Of a stretch of DNA of 64,000 nt, positions 1 through 10,246 are shown in pieces; the stretch's first letter is position 1; every line of letters begins with the position of its first letter. This stretch comes from Tetradesmus obliquus (lineage: Eukaryota; Chlorophyta; Chlorophyceae; Sphaeropleales; Scenedesmaceae), in the NCBI GenBank assembly GCA_030272155.1, contig CP126196.1, positions 5,394,501-5,458,500 on the forward strand. Direction: 5' to 3'. The position numbers and the translations under genes were made by a program. Under the pieces are notes generated by a model that saw nothing but the letters and a program-made list of their open reading frames with translations, searched no databases and was not told the DNA's origin.

Positions 1-175
1 CGGCAGATGAGAAAGAGAACATGCAATGCAGAACGCCAGGCAGCAGGTGTGAGGGAGAAAATGCAATGCAGAACGGCAGGCAGCAGGTGACAAGAGAGAG
101 AATGCAGTGCAGAAGGCAAGGCCAGGCAGCAGGTGCGAGTGAGAGAGCAGTGCAGAAAGGCCAGGCAGCAGGTGG
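1..175 (+). repeat. Degenerate tandem array, likely echoes of the preceding NFS1 exon end
   Basis: Four imperfect units of roughly 40-50 bp, each ending in a segment like ggcaggcagcaggtg, with agagaatgcagtgcagaa-like sequence before it. In NFS1 the residues before the exon at 388 are usually of the type AVEKARQQ; gcagtgcagaaaggccaggcagcag resembles a degraded coding version, and the gcag/gtg ending looks like an exon end plus 5' splice site. I infer that these are intron-borne copies of the end of the upstream exon, which lies outside the window. Confidence 0.5.
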
Positions 176-253
176 GGCGGTGCATTCACACCGGCAGGTC
201 AACTGCGTCTGCATTTAAACCAGCGCATCACCTGCCTCTGCACTCAAATGCAG

Positions 254-304
254 GCCGCTAGCCTGGTAGGCGCCGACCCCCCAGGAGATGATCTTTACCA
301 GCAA
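254..304 (+). repeat. Pseudo-exon: degraded copy of the start of the NFS1 exon at 388
   Basis: The segment after gcag at 250-253 reads gccgctagcctggtaggcg and continues to a ttaccagc ending. It parallels the true exon from 388 (gtcgccagcctcattggcg to ttcaccagc). A one-base difference in the run of C shifts the frame, so it could not be used as a coding exon. It keeps a 3' splice-site-like CAG directly before it. Confidence 0.75.
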
Positions 305-387
305 GTAAACTGCCCCTGCGTTCAAACCAGCTAATAATCTGCCCCTGCATTCAAATTCAGCCGCCTTTTGCGTTCATGTAACCGCAG

Positions 388-3300
388 GTCGCCAGCCTCA
401 TTGGCGCCGACCCCAAGGAGATCATCTTCACCAGCGGCGCCACTGAAAGCAACAACATGGCCATCAAGGGCGTGGCAAACTTCTACAAGGACAAGAAGCG
501 CCACATCGTCACCAGCCAGACAGAGCACAAGTGTGTGCTGGACAGCGCGCGGTGAGTGGCAGGGTTTCTGTTACGGCTGTGCTGTTACGGCTGTGCTGCC
601 ACAGATTGCTTTGAAGTTTGGGCAGATGGCAGCTGCTCTGACGGATGCTCGTTGTGTTTTTGCGTTCTTGCGCCAGCTGGGGCGGTGCAGGCGCGGGGCA
701 GTGCTGTCACTGCACTGCGCCAGGCACGCGCAAAACAGGCAGCTCTCAACCACCGCTGCCCGCCAACTGTTGACAGGTACCTGCAGCAGCGTGGCTGGGA
801 CGTGACGTACCTGCCTGTCCGCAGCGACGGCCGCATCGACTTGGGGCAGCTGGCGGATGCGCTGCGGCCAGACACAGCGCTGGTGTCCATCATGGCAGTC
901 AACAACGAGATCGGCGTGCGGCAGCCGCTGGCGGAGATCGGCGCGCTGTGCAGGGAGCGCAAGGTGTTCTTCCACACAGACGCGGCCCAGGTGGGCTGCG
1001 GCGATGCATTGCAGCGCAGGAACGGGACTCGTTTCTTTTCGTTGCTGGCGCAGTACTGGGCCACTAGTGTGAATATTTTGTTGTGTGTCGCGCAATGGAT
1101 CTGCATTGGCTGGTTTTGCCGGTTGTTTTTTTTTACTAATGTATGGGAGTGGCATCGCGGGCATGGTGAGGAGGTTTGGTGTGTCGGTGTGCTGCTTTTT
1201 GCATGGGCGCGCTGAGTCGCTTGAGGTCTGCTCGGCCCTCACTTCAATGCTGCGGCTGCTTTCAATGTCTTCGCCCCCGCAGGCTGTTGGCAAGGTGCCA
1301 GTTGACACTTCTTTTCCACGCCCATCCCTAGTTGCAGCCGCTGTGCACTTGTGAGCTTTGCCCCTGGCTGCGCCCAGTAAACCCAAGCCTGCTGGCTCCT
1401 CACCATGTTGCGGCTTACTTCATGCAGGCTGTGGGCAAGGTGCCTGTTGACACCTCCTCCACGCCCATCGACCTCATGTCCATCAGCGGCCACAAACTGT
1501 ACGGCCCGAAGGGCGTCGGGGCGCTGTACGTGCGGCGCAGGTGCGGGGCGGTGCAATGCTGTCAGCTGCAGCCCGCTTCTGCTGCTGCTGCTGCTGCAGC
1601 CGGTTAACGTGAAGGGCATTTGCTGGATGCAGGAGGGCGCACGCCTGGCTGCTCTTTCCAGGTTGACTCATGTTCACCTTCTTTAAAGCATGTGCCATCA
1701 CACCACTTGCCCTTGCATCATGTTACGAGTGCTTGATCATTCATCAGCGCGTGTCACTTGCTTGATAAACAACTGCCATTGATCGCGGCCTTCATCATAC
1801 ACGGCTGCTTGTTCTGCTGCTGTGCATATGGCAGGCCGCGCGTGCGCCTGGAGGCACAGATGTCAGGCGGAGGCCAGGAGCGCGGCCTGCGCAGCGGCAC
1901 CGTTCCCACAGCAGCAGTGGTTGGCCTGGGCGCAGCCTGCGAAATAGCAGCACAGGAAATGGCAGCAGACCATGCGCACATCTGCAAGTGAGCGGCAGCT
2001 GCTGGTTGCGCTGGGCGGAACGTGAAGCTTGTTTGTTTGCGCTGTTGACCTTAAGTGGTGCCGCTGCATGGATCAGAGACGCAGGGAACAAGGCTTTGAG
2101 CACTGCGGCCCCTACAGATTAGTACTCTGCCGCTTGGGCTGCATTTCTGAAGTGTGCGTGAGCATGCGCGCAAGCTTGCCGTGCCCGCCTTATTGCACAG
2201 TCCTTGCAGTCCCGCACCGTCAGCAAATGACCAGGCATACACACTAAGTTTTTGTTCAAGTTTGTAATTTACTGCTGTGTGCAGGCATATGCCTACATTT
2301 CCTGTTGCTGCTTCTCTCTTGCTTGCAGGCCCGCACCTTCACAGCAAATGACCAGGCATACATAATAAGTTTCTGTTTGTAGTTCACTGCTGCGTGCAGG
2401 CTGGAGCAGCGTTGCACCGACACAGCAAATGACCAGGCATATGCATTGACTTCTCGTGGCTGCTTCTCTTTGCTGCGGGCAGGCTGGAGCAGCGGCTGCG
2501 TGACGGCATCATGGGCCAGCTGCAGGGTGTGGTGCTGAATGGGCCCGAGGACGTGGCGCGCCACCGCTACCCCGGCAACGTTAACCTCAGCTTTGCTTAC
2601 GTGGAGGGCGAGAGCCTGATCATGGGGCTCAAGGTGGGCGGCATATTCATTTCTTTTGTACTGTGTGCTTGTTATTGGTAATGCGTGGAGTGTTAGGATT
2701 GATCATGGGGCTCAAGGTGGGCGGCAGATTCCTTCTTACTCTTCGTACTGTGTGTTTGTTTAGACTTTTGTGCCGGGTGCCAGCCTCATCATGGGGCTCG
2801 ACGGTGGTGGCAGATACAGCAATCCTCTTGCGTTTTTTTGTTCTTGTGGAGGGCTAGAGCCTGATCATGGGGCTCAAGGTGGCCGGCAGATTCGTTTCTG
2901 TTGTGCTGTGTTGTCACTGTTGTGCCGGGTGAGAGCCTGATCATGGGGCTCAAGGTGGCCGGCAGATTCGTTTCAATTGTGCTGTGTTGTCACTGTTGTG
3001 CCGGGTGAGAGCCTGATCATGGGGCTCAAGGAGGCCGGCAGATTTGTTTCTGTTGTGCTGTGTTGTCACTGTTGTCCCGGGTGAGAGCCTGATCATGGGG
3101 CTCAAGGTGGCTGGCAGATTCGTTTCTGTTGTGCTGTGTTGTCACTGTTGTGCCGGGCGAGAGCCTGATCATGGGGCTCAAGGTGGGTGGCAGATTCGTG
3201 TCTTTGGTACTGTGTGATTGTTATTCTTGATATGTGGAGGGCGAGAGCCTGATCATGGGGCTCGAGGTGGGCGGCATATTTATTTCTGGTGTACTTATGT

Positions 3301-4585
3301 TTCTTACTTTGTTGCCTGGTGAAAACCTCATCATGGGGCTCCAAAGTGGTCGCAGCTTTTGGAGTGCAGACGACATGATGTTCAAGTGGCTTGTGTCTGT
3401 AAGCTTGCTAGCAAAGTAGCTCCAGGTTTGCCAGGACAGCCAAGCCAACACATGTGGTGCGGTGATGGTGTGTCAATAGCCTAGAGTTGAGTTGAGAGTT
3501 ATGCCTGTTTCAAATACACGTTGCGCTTCTGACTCCCGCAACTGAGGCAAACCCACGAGACTCTGCATGGTGCAGCGGTGATGGTGTGAACTTCTCAATC
3601 TGCTGTTGCCAATTTGCTGTTGCCAATTTTCCGTCGAATTCGTTTTGCAGGACATTGCTGTGTCAAGCGGCTCCGCCTGCACCAGTGCCAGCCTTGAGCC
3701 CAGCTATGTGCTGCGGGCCCTGGGTGTGGAGGAGGACATGGCGCACACCAGCATCAGGTGGGTGGGGCATACACCACATGCGGATGCAAGTTTACTGTCA
3801 ACGCCGGCATCTGGGTGGTGAGCAGACCACGTGCAAATGCAGTTTCGCTTTAACACCAGCATCAGGTGCACAATGAGCCTGTCATTGGCGCGACAACGGG
3901 CTATGCTCCGGTCATGTTTCACCAGAGTCGTGGCAGCAGGCGCAAATGCAACTTGTCACCGTCAACACCAGCATCACATGGGTGCACACACCAGCAGCAG
4001 GTGGGCGCCAGCCAGGGGCAGATCTGCTTGCCGTGCCACGGCTTGCCCTGTTTGCGCGTCGCGGCAAACACGGGTCGTGACGGTACGGGGCGAAGGTCAG
4101 TCGCACCTTGCAACTTGACACCATGCTGCTTTTGGACGTCGGAGGCTGCTCATCCCTCTCATGCTTGCATGCATGGGCGCCTGCAGCTGTGTGCGCCTCG
4201 CCAGTGCTGCCCTGCGATCCATTCACAACCCGCCTGCAGGCATAGCATTGGCCGCTTCACCACGCACGCATTCACGAGCCGCTTTGCACCTTGTCCACTT
4301 GCCAACTCTTCCCTCCAATCCATGCACAATCCACCTGCTGGTGTGGCAGCAGTGGCGCCGACGGTGTCCCTTGCCAACTCTGCCGTGCAATCCACCAACA
4401 TTACAACAATGCATTCACATTTCGCCTGCAGGTATGGCATCGGCCGCTTCACCACAGAAGAGGAGGTGGATGCTGCAGTGGCGCAGACGGTGTCGCACGT
4501 GAACAAGCTGCGTGAGATGTCCCCGCTGTGGGAGATGGTGCAGGAGGGCATAGACCTGAAGACCATCCAGTGGAGCCAGCACTAG
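388..4585 (+). CDS. NFS1: Cysteine desulfurase, mitochondrial NFS1/IscS type (3' part, 7 exons)
   Basis: PLP-dependent enzyme that takes sulfur from cysteine for Fe-S cluster assembly, normally in the mitochondrial matrix with ISD11 and the ISCU scaffold. Exons: 388-551, 777-990, 1428-1540, 1835-1987, 2483-2633, 3651-3757, 4432-4585; all GT-AG, all phases agree, 351 residues in the window. Visible motifs: [10 protein letters not shown] (PLP-phosphate region), TEHKCVL, the PLP lysine in [19 protein letters not shown], and the catalytic cysteine loop SSGSACTS. The protein ends LKTIQWSQH, the conserved C-terminus that binds the scaffold, then TAG at 4583. The N-terminal part (transit peptide and start of the fold, perhaps 100 residues) is upstream of the window. 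No frameshift is needed. The [17 protein letters not shown] loop favours the mitochondrial group I enzyme over the plastid SufS type. Confidence 0.95.
1283..1329 (+). repeat. Pseudo-exon: copy of the start of the NFS1 exon at 1428
   Basis: After a C-rich tract and gcag, the sequence gctgttggcaaggtgccagt matches the true exon (gctgtgggcaaggtgcctgt) and stays similar as far as ccacgcccatc. It translates as [16 protein letters not shown] against the real [16 protein letters not shown]. It ends without a good 5' splice site and lies 145 bp upstream of the real exon, inside the same intron. Confidence 0.85.
2200..2482 (+). repeat. Repeated 3'-splice-site modules before NFS1 exon 5
   Basis: The motif cagcaaatgaccaggcata occurs three times (near 2221, 2343 and 2426). 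Four positions look like a 3' splice site: tgtgcaggcat near 2279, cttgcaggccc near 2325, gtgcaggctggagcagcg near 2394, and the true gcaggctggagcagcgg ending at the exon start 2483. The copy near 2394 carries the first bases of exon 5 itself. The intron looks built from repeated acceptor-bearing units. Confidence 0.7.
2611..3345 (+). repeat. Ten-copy array of the exon 5 end plus 5' splice site
   Basis: The end of NFS1 exon 5 (gagcctgatcatggggctcaag, then the GT donor) is repeated through the following intron. The cores of the form gatcatggggctc start at 2618 (the true exon end), 2701, 2787, 2863, 2939, 3015, 3091, 3167, 3251 and 3330. Copies from 2863 to 3167 have an exact 76-bp period and share the intervening gtgctgtgttgtcactgttg spacer. 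Most copies keep a donor-like ctcaaggtgg. Exon 6 starts only at 3651. Confidence 0.9.
3850..4000 (+). repeat. Echoes of the NFS1 exon 6 end in the next intron
   Basis: The exon 6 end caccagcatcag plus its donor gtg is echoed at about 3853-3868 (aacaccagcatcaggtgcac) and, more weakly, at about 3964-3998 (aacaccagcatcacatgggt, then accagcagcaggtgggcg). Confidence 0.6.
4210..4431 (+). repeat. Echo of the NFS1 exon 7 start and its acceptor
   Basis: cgcctgcaggcatagcattg at 4231-4250, followed by gccgcttcaccacgc, matches the true acceptor and exon start at 4423-4462 (cgcctgcaggtatggcatcg, then gccgcttcaccac). The preceding tgcaatccat/cacaatccacctgc words also recur near 4211, 4316 and 4384. This is the 3'-splice-site counterpart of the array at 2611-3345. 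Confidence 0.75.
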
Positions 4586-5530
4586 CTGTACAGCTAGGCT
4601 GCTGTGCTTGTCATGGAGTGGAAGTGCAGCAAATAAAGTGCAGCAGTGCTCTGGTGCAGGAGGGCAGTGAGTAGAAGACCATCCAGTGGAGCCAGCACTA
4701 GCTGTACAGCTGCATGTAGCTATGCTGTACTGTACAGCAGTGACTGGTTATTGAGATGCCGTGGAGCAGAGCTGTACAGGAGGGCATCGACCTGAAGACC
4801 ACCCAGTGGAGCCAGCACTAGGCTGCAGCTAGGCTGCTGTAGCTAGGCTGCTGTAGCTACTAGCAGCCTAGTAGGCTGCTGTGCTGGTTGTTGAGATGCT
4901 GTGGAGCACATTTTTGGTGCAAGAGGGCAGTGACTTGAACGCCATCCAGTGGAGCCAGCACTCGGCCGCAGCTGCTGCGCTAGCCGCAGGAGCATTGTTA
5001 ACAATCCTGCAACGCTGCAGGGCTATTCATCGAGGTGCCGTGGAGCAGTGCTTGAAAGCACTGTGCTTTCAATTTGGGCCAAATTTGGTGCAGGAAGGCA
5101 TATGCATCGAGTTCAGGGCCATGTGATGAAGCCAACCTTAGGCTGCAGCGCTGGCGGTTGAGGGCTGTGGAGCTGTGCATATGCTGCGCATATGAACGCA
5201 CCATGTGTTGAGACAGCTGTCAGGAGCGATGCATAGATCGAAGCACCGGCATGTACACATTGCAAGGCGTTCCAGTGCCGATCATGATGATGCTGCATGA
5301 CGTAAAGTTTTCATCGGCCATAGCAAGTTGTCAGCATTATGCGTACACATCGGCTGCTCGTGCTAGCTGATGTAACATAACGATTCCATGTGCACCTGGT
5401 GCGCCATACTGCTTGTACGGAACCGGTCATCGCCGGCATGTGAGGTGCCTGTTTTGGTTACACAGGGTATACGCCGTGCGTTGCATGAACGCTGTTACAA
5501 AGGCATAGCAGGCTCACTGACCCCAAAGTG
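4586..5530 (+). repeat. NFS1 3' region with repeated echoes of the last exon
   Basis: After the stop, the end of exon 7 recurs three or four times: ccatccagtggagccagcac near 4679, ccacccagtggagccagcac near 4799, and ccatccagtggagccagcac near 4941. Each is preceded by a degraded caggagggcat-like piece; a weaker gtgcaggaaggcat occurs near 5089. The copies near 4679 and 4799 retain a TAG directly after CAC; the third reads cactcgg. A TGTAA polyadenylation-type signal lies at 5371-5375. No other gene was seen here. Confidence 0.8.
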
Positions 5531-5882
5531 ACTTGGCATGTCATGCGTCACTCGTTATGTTAAACGCCGGGAACCCACCCCGTTTCCGATCCAATTCCTT
5601 TGCGGCAGCATGTATCAAGCCGCGGCCGCACCAGCTGCTGCTCCAACACACGGCAGCGCCTGGCACAGCAGCTGTGTGGCACATGCTAACCTCATCAGAT
5701 GGCTGGTCAGCGTGGATCATTGGCGTACAGCAGCCAAGCCGCTCAGCGGCCAACAATGCAACCGCCTCCTGCCCCACTGCAGCACCACAGGCTAGCGCCA
5801 GCCTGAAAGTCCTGGTAAAGAGATACTCTGGCCTGGCCAGAAGGCAAACCAGCGACGAGCCAAAATGTGGCTGGCTGCGTTG

Positions 5883-5917
<35 letters not shown>

Positions 5918-6163
5918 GCAGTGCTGCTGATCATAATCATCATCAACTCATCATCACCGTCATCATCGTGTTTATCTATTCAATCAATCTACAACACTGT
6001 GGAAGTGCTGTGTTACGCCACCAGCGTTGCAAGTCGGCAACAAGGCAGCAAGACGTTTCATGTGGTACTAGCACAGACAATGCAGTATGTACCAGCCTGA
6101 ACCTATGCTACGCAATGTGGTATGTTAGTATGCAAGGGCAAACAACGGCTAGCAAGTACACAT

Positions 6164-6390
6164 GCTGATACTATCATTGCTGGCATGCAGCTGTGCTGCA
6201 CCGCATGCTGTGGCGGGTATCCTTTTGCCCACAGAGATGTGCAACACACCCTGCAGGCAGGTGGCTGCTGCTTGACACTGCCCTCAGAACCTGCAACGCA
6301 CCCTGACAGCCGCAGACCTGGCAGGCGTGCTGCGCTGCGCTCGCTGATGCAACAAGGGAGCAGCTGACATGTTTTTGATGGCAACCAACA
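6164..6390 (+). repeat. Segmental duplication, copy 1
   Basis: Starts gctgatactatcattgctgg and ends tttttgatggcaaccaacaa. Matches 6796-7040 with small indels, including the shared segments tgctgtggcgggtatcctt and ctgatgcaacaagggagcag. Both copies are in direct orientation about 630 bp apart. No coding function was recognised. Confidence 0.8.
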
Positions 6391-6795
6391 ACGCAGTATG
6401 GAATGCAGTATGGAGTAGCCGGTAGTACCTAAGCCATGCAACATAGTATATCAGTCTGCAACCAAGCCACATATGCTGCAGCAAGTGTGCTGCAAGAGAG
6501 TGACTGGCGCCAAACCCGTAGCTGCAGTTTTGGTGCAGCCAGCATGCCTGCACCGCACGCATATTCTGAACAGACAGCGCAACAAGCGATGCCGGCTGCT
6601 GCGTTCACATTGGCAGGATGAAAGTAACCTCATGCATGTAATGCATCGTATGGAAGCCAGATGCCAGGAAACACACACGCATTCAGACACAGCTGTACGC
6701 ACACAGGTCAAATCAATTGCACGCCGCGTGCTGCTGGCAGCAGCACGGGCGAACTACAGCTAGCAGGTTACTGACTAACAATGCTGATGCTGACA

Positions 6796-7040
6796 ATGCT
6801 GATACTATCAGTGCTGGCATGCAGCTGAGCTGCACTGCATGCTGTGGCGGGTATCCTTAGCGCACAGAGAAGTGCAGCACACTCTGCACTGCTCAGTCAG
6901 CAGGCAGGTGGCTGCTGCTTGACACAGCCCTCATAACCTGACAAGCACCCTGACAGCCGCAGACCTGGCAGGCGTGCTGCGCTGCGCTCGCTGATGCAAC
7001 AAGGGAGCAGCTGACATGTTGTTGATGGCAACCAGCAAGC
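6796..7040 (+). repeat. Segmental duplication, copy 2
   Basis: Direct copy of 6164-6390 with an extra segment near 6880-6900. The high similarity suggests a recent duplication or two members of a dispersed repeat family. Confidence 0.8.
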
Positions 7041-8961
7041 AAGATATGGCATGGCCTGGTCTGAAACACCAAGGCAAAGCCACGTGCCGCCGCCTTGGAT
7101 CAGGTTGGATGATGCTGGTGAAGGTGCCGTCCGGAGCCAGGTTTATGCACGGCACAGTCAGCACTGTGCATGCACTCACCCCATCCAATGCAAGCGTTTT
7201 AATCGTACACACACCACAGTTCCAGCAGCAACAAGCCTCCAAGGAGCACTACTACTGCTGCTGAGCAGAAACACACACCACAGTATACCTTTGGTGTCAG
7301 ACACTTGCCGTTTGCAGGTCTGGAGCAAGCACTGCACGCCAACATTGATTCACTCTAAGCCAGAGACACCACAACGCCGGAACTAGCCAACAACCGCAAC
7401 CTCGCTTGATCAAATAACAACAGCACACCTCAGACATACACAGAGGCCAAGTTCTGTCATGTGGTGTACTTGACAGCCTGTGCGTCCATTTGGCACTACC
7501 AGCGATAATGGGATGCACCTCTTGCCTGGGCACAAAATGTGGCGACCTTGTTCATACCACCATGCGTCACTGAAAATAATGTCACCATCGCAGGTCAGTT
7601 GATGATGTATGGTTGCGCCAGCATGACAGCCACGCCAGCTTAAGCCAGATAATGCATTTAAGAGCATGATGGTGCAGCGCTGGCGCTTCAAGCGCCAAGG
7701 CTTGGCCTGCAGTGGTGCAGTCCCATTGCAAGCGTTGCTGGCATGCACTAAGAATGGCCAGAAGCCAGCTGTGAACAGATGCTGGTCAATCTTCTTGCAC
7801 AGCATTGCAGCTGAATGCAACAACCACATGCTTGAAGGGCAGTCCACCACGCCACAATGCTAGATTGCAGCGTGAGGCAGAATGCAACAGAGCTGTTGTG
7901 CTGCCAGCTTATCAACCGTACTCGGTGCTTCATGGATGCATCAAACACAGGCAGCACGCTTCGAGGCAACCGTGCCAGCATGTGTGCACAGAACAGAGTG
8001 AGAGCCGATGTGGTGCTGCACAAAACGGCATCACACGCAACGAAACCAGGTGCAGGATCAAGTACGGCACCATTGTCACAAAAGGGTGTTGTTGCTGTGT
8101 TGCATAATTTTGTTTGCACGCACTGCAAGCAGACAACCCTGGCATGGTCACACAAGTCACATGGTCACAGTGAGCCAGCTGACCTACTGCTGAGCATCTG
8201 CTGCTGTTACTTCTGTGGCAGTGTCTTGTCACATGGCTGTAGCTCAGCACAGCACGAGCACTGTGTAACACCATGCAAGGAACCATGTGCACTTCAGGCA
8301 TCATCCAGTGTGCACGCAGGTCAGTGCACAGTACACAGCGCATGCTGGCGCTTCCACACTGCCATCCATCTGTTTAGGTGTTTAAGTGTTGTGCACCGCT
8401 GCCAGCCGGCCAGAGAGCACCAGCCACATCACCACACACACTCCATGAGTGACCAATCCATACAGCGCCAATCCATCAACAGCACCCGCAAGCTCCAGGA
8501 ACAGACCCAAGCAGGGTCGGCCACTCCACACAGCAGCTGCTGCTGCACTCCAAGCATGGAGTTTCATCATCACCACCACGAATCGGCTCTTATAAGTCGC
8601 ACATATAACGATGATATATCCTGCATCATAAGCACCATCCACATCACATCCCACCAGGCCACACAGATGCACGCTGTTATTTTCCATGACTGCCTTGCTG
8701 GCTTTGCAGCACGCAATGCATGTGCAGCGCCATCGGCTTTTTTGCAGCCAAAAATAAACAGCTGTTAAACGAGCAGCACCTAAAAACAGCCGATCTGCTC
8801 ATGCTGACACACACACGTCATCACCCAAAAGCTGCCTACAGCTGTTATGATACTGCTGTAATGAGTGGATGTTGGCACCTCTGGTCTGCCAACAAACACA
8901 AAAGAGCTCTTTAGGCCTGTCGGCTCCTTCATCAACTACCACCACTGCTCCGACTATGCTG

Positions 8962-8996
8962 CTTAAACCCTAAAAAAATCCTAAACCCTTAAAAAA
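8962..8996. repeat. Short telomere-like CCCTAAA patch
   Basis: cttaaaccctaaaaaaatcc followed by taaacccttaaaa gives two imperfect AAACCCTAA-type units. Plant-type telomeres are TTTAGGG and Chlamydomonas uses TTTTAGGG. The patch is far too short to be a telomere; it may be chance or a degenerate interstitial remnant. Confidence 0.3.
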
Positions 8997-9295
8997 CTGC
9001 TCCGACTATGCTGCTTAACATCTCCACGTATGCACGGCTGGTGCGTTGTTGCAGTGTATCTCCTGCTGCTGCTTCTGCTGTTCCTCCTGAACAGCCGCTG
9101 CAGCAGCCTCCACTTGCCTGATGCTGCTGCTGCTGCATGGCAGCCGCTAGGCCCTGCTATGCCATCAGTGTGCATGGCCACCACACTCGCACCAGCAGCA
9201 GCTGCTGCTGCTGCTACTTGGCTGCCGCTACGCCCCGCCAAGGAGACACTGTGCATGACAACTGCACCCACACCAGCAGCTGCTACATGGTCAGA

Positions 9296-10246
9296 CTACA
9301 TCCTGCAGCAGCTGCTGCTGCTGCCGCTGCTGCTGGCGGGCACGATTGCAGCAGGCGCTGCATCACGTGGCAGCCCCGGCATGATTGCAGCAGGCGCTGC
9401 AGCAGGCTCTGCGGCGCGTGGCAGCCCTGGCATGATTGCAGCAGGCGCTGCAGGCTCTGCAACGCGTGGCAGCCCGTACCCCTGAAGGTTGTGGCGTGCC
9501 AGAGCCACATATGATGTTGCCACTGCTGCCGCTGCTGCTGCTTGAACAGCAGCGCGCCCGTCCCGTGCTGCTCTGCTGTAGAAAGAGCGGGCGCCCCACA
9601 GCATCTCATCAGCTGCTGCTACAATGGCGGCAGCAGCCACCTGCATGTGATCTTCTGCTGCCTCCTCCTCATCAGCATCCTCCTCCTCAGCAGCAGCAGC
9701 AGCAGCAGCAGGGCCGTCACGCCCCAGTGCTGCTGCCCTTGCTGCTCGCAGTGCTGCGTTTGCTGCGTCGGCCTCTGCATCTGCGGCGTTTGCTGCTGCT
9801 GCTGCGTCCGCTGGTGGTGGTGGCAGAGCGACATCCCCTGCCAGCTGATCCAAGCATGAGCCCAGTGCTGTCTGCGTGGCGTATCTTGCTTCCAGTGCTG
9901 CCACAGCATCAGCATTGCGCTCCTCGGGCAACTCGCAGCCCAGGTCCATTGCAGCGGTGGACCACGCCACTGCAGCGCTGGCATAGTCCAGCGCTATCAT
10001 CACGTATTGTGTGAAGTGGATGCCCTGCTTATAGAACTTGGCCACGCCCGCCAGCGTCTCACCATGCAGCAGCCGATAATCAGACAGCACGCCGGAGCAC
10101 AGGGCTGTGTCCATATCAGCAGCCGCGCGGCGCCGCCTGGGCAGCCGCGCCCTTGCTTCTGCTATCACTGCTGCTGGTGGCCGGTGCTGACACATCACCT
10201 CCTTGCGCACGTGCACCAGCAGTGCTGCGGGGTCGTCTCGTTCCAT
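9296..10246 (-). CDS. Hypothetical Ala-rich protein (no family recognised)
   Basis: Open frame of 316 codons starting at ATG 10246. The first 130 residues look like ordinary protein (LLHGETLAGVAKFYKQG, TQYVMIALDYASAAVAW). The rest is Ala/Glu-rich (an EEEDADEEEAAED acidic patch) and ends in three imperfect repeats of the type MPGLPRAAEPAAAPAAI. Upstream on the same strand, after an acceptor-like ctttgcag near 10297, another frame encodes KHPRRWFLDI. That would join smoothly to the residues just before this ATG if two bases were added near 10255-10262. So the real exon may begin at about 10296, with either a frameshift or a base-calling indel. Function unknown. Gene reality is supported by non-repetitive composition in the first half, not by homology. 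Confidence 0.5.
   Translation of the reverse strand: MERDDPAALLVHVRKEVMCQHRPPAAVIAEARARLPRRRRAAADMDTALCSGVLSDYRLLHGETLAGVAKFYKQGIHFTQYVMIALDYASAAVAWSTAAMDLGCELPEERNADAVAALEARYATQTALGSCLDQLAGDVALPPPPADAAAAANAADAEADAANAALRAARAAALGRDGPAAAAAAAEEEDADEEEAAEDHMQVAAAAIVAAADEMLWGARSFYSRAARDGRAAVQAAAAAAVATSYVALARHNLQGYGLPRVAEPAAPAAIMPGLPRAAEPAAAPAAIMPGLPRDAAPAAIVPASSSGSSSSCCRM

Larger units (their letters stand above)
5531..8950. other. Unassigned region with a segmental duplication and no recognisable gene
   Basis: No family motif or convincing exon chain was found on either strand. It is rich in tgc, gcatgc and cac words. The longest open frame (7857-8768, +, 303 codons) is Cys/His-rich and ends in low-complexity His runs; without a domain or splice evidence I do not call it a gene. 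A short ctgctgttgctgctgctg run is at 5884-5920. Confidence 0.5.

Noticed and set aside
2863-3240. CRISPR-like array (regular 76-bp period)
   Set aside because: Spacers are also repeated, the unit contains an NFS1 exon end, and the context is a eukaryotic intron.
7857-8768. 303-codon plus-strand frame as a gene
   Set aside because: No recognisable domain, low-complexity His/Ser end and no exon structure; kept only as a compositional observation.
9030-9485. Plus-strand Leu/Ala frame with a signal-peptide-like Leu run
   Set aside because: The Leu run comes from CTG repeats and the region is the antisense of the minus-strand hypothetical protein; strand evidence favours the latter.
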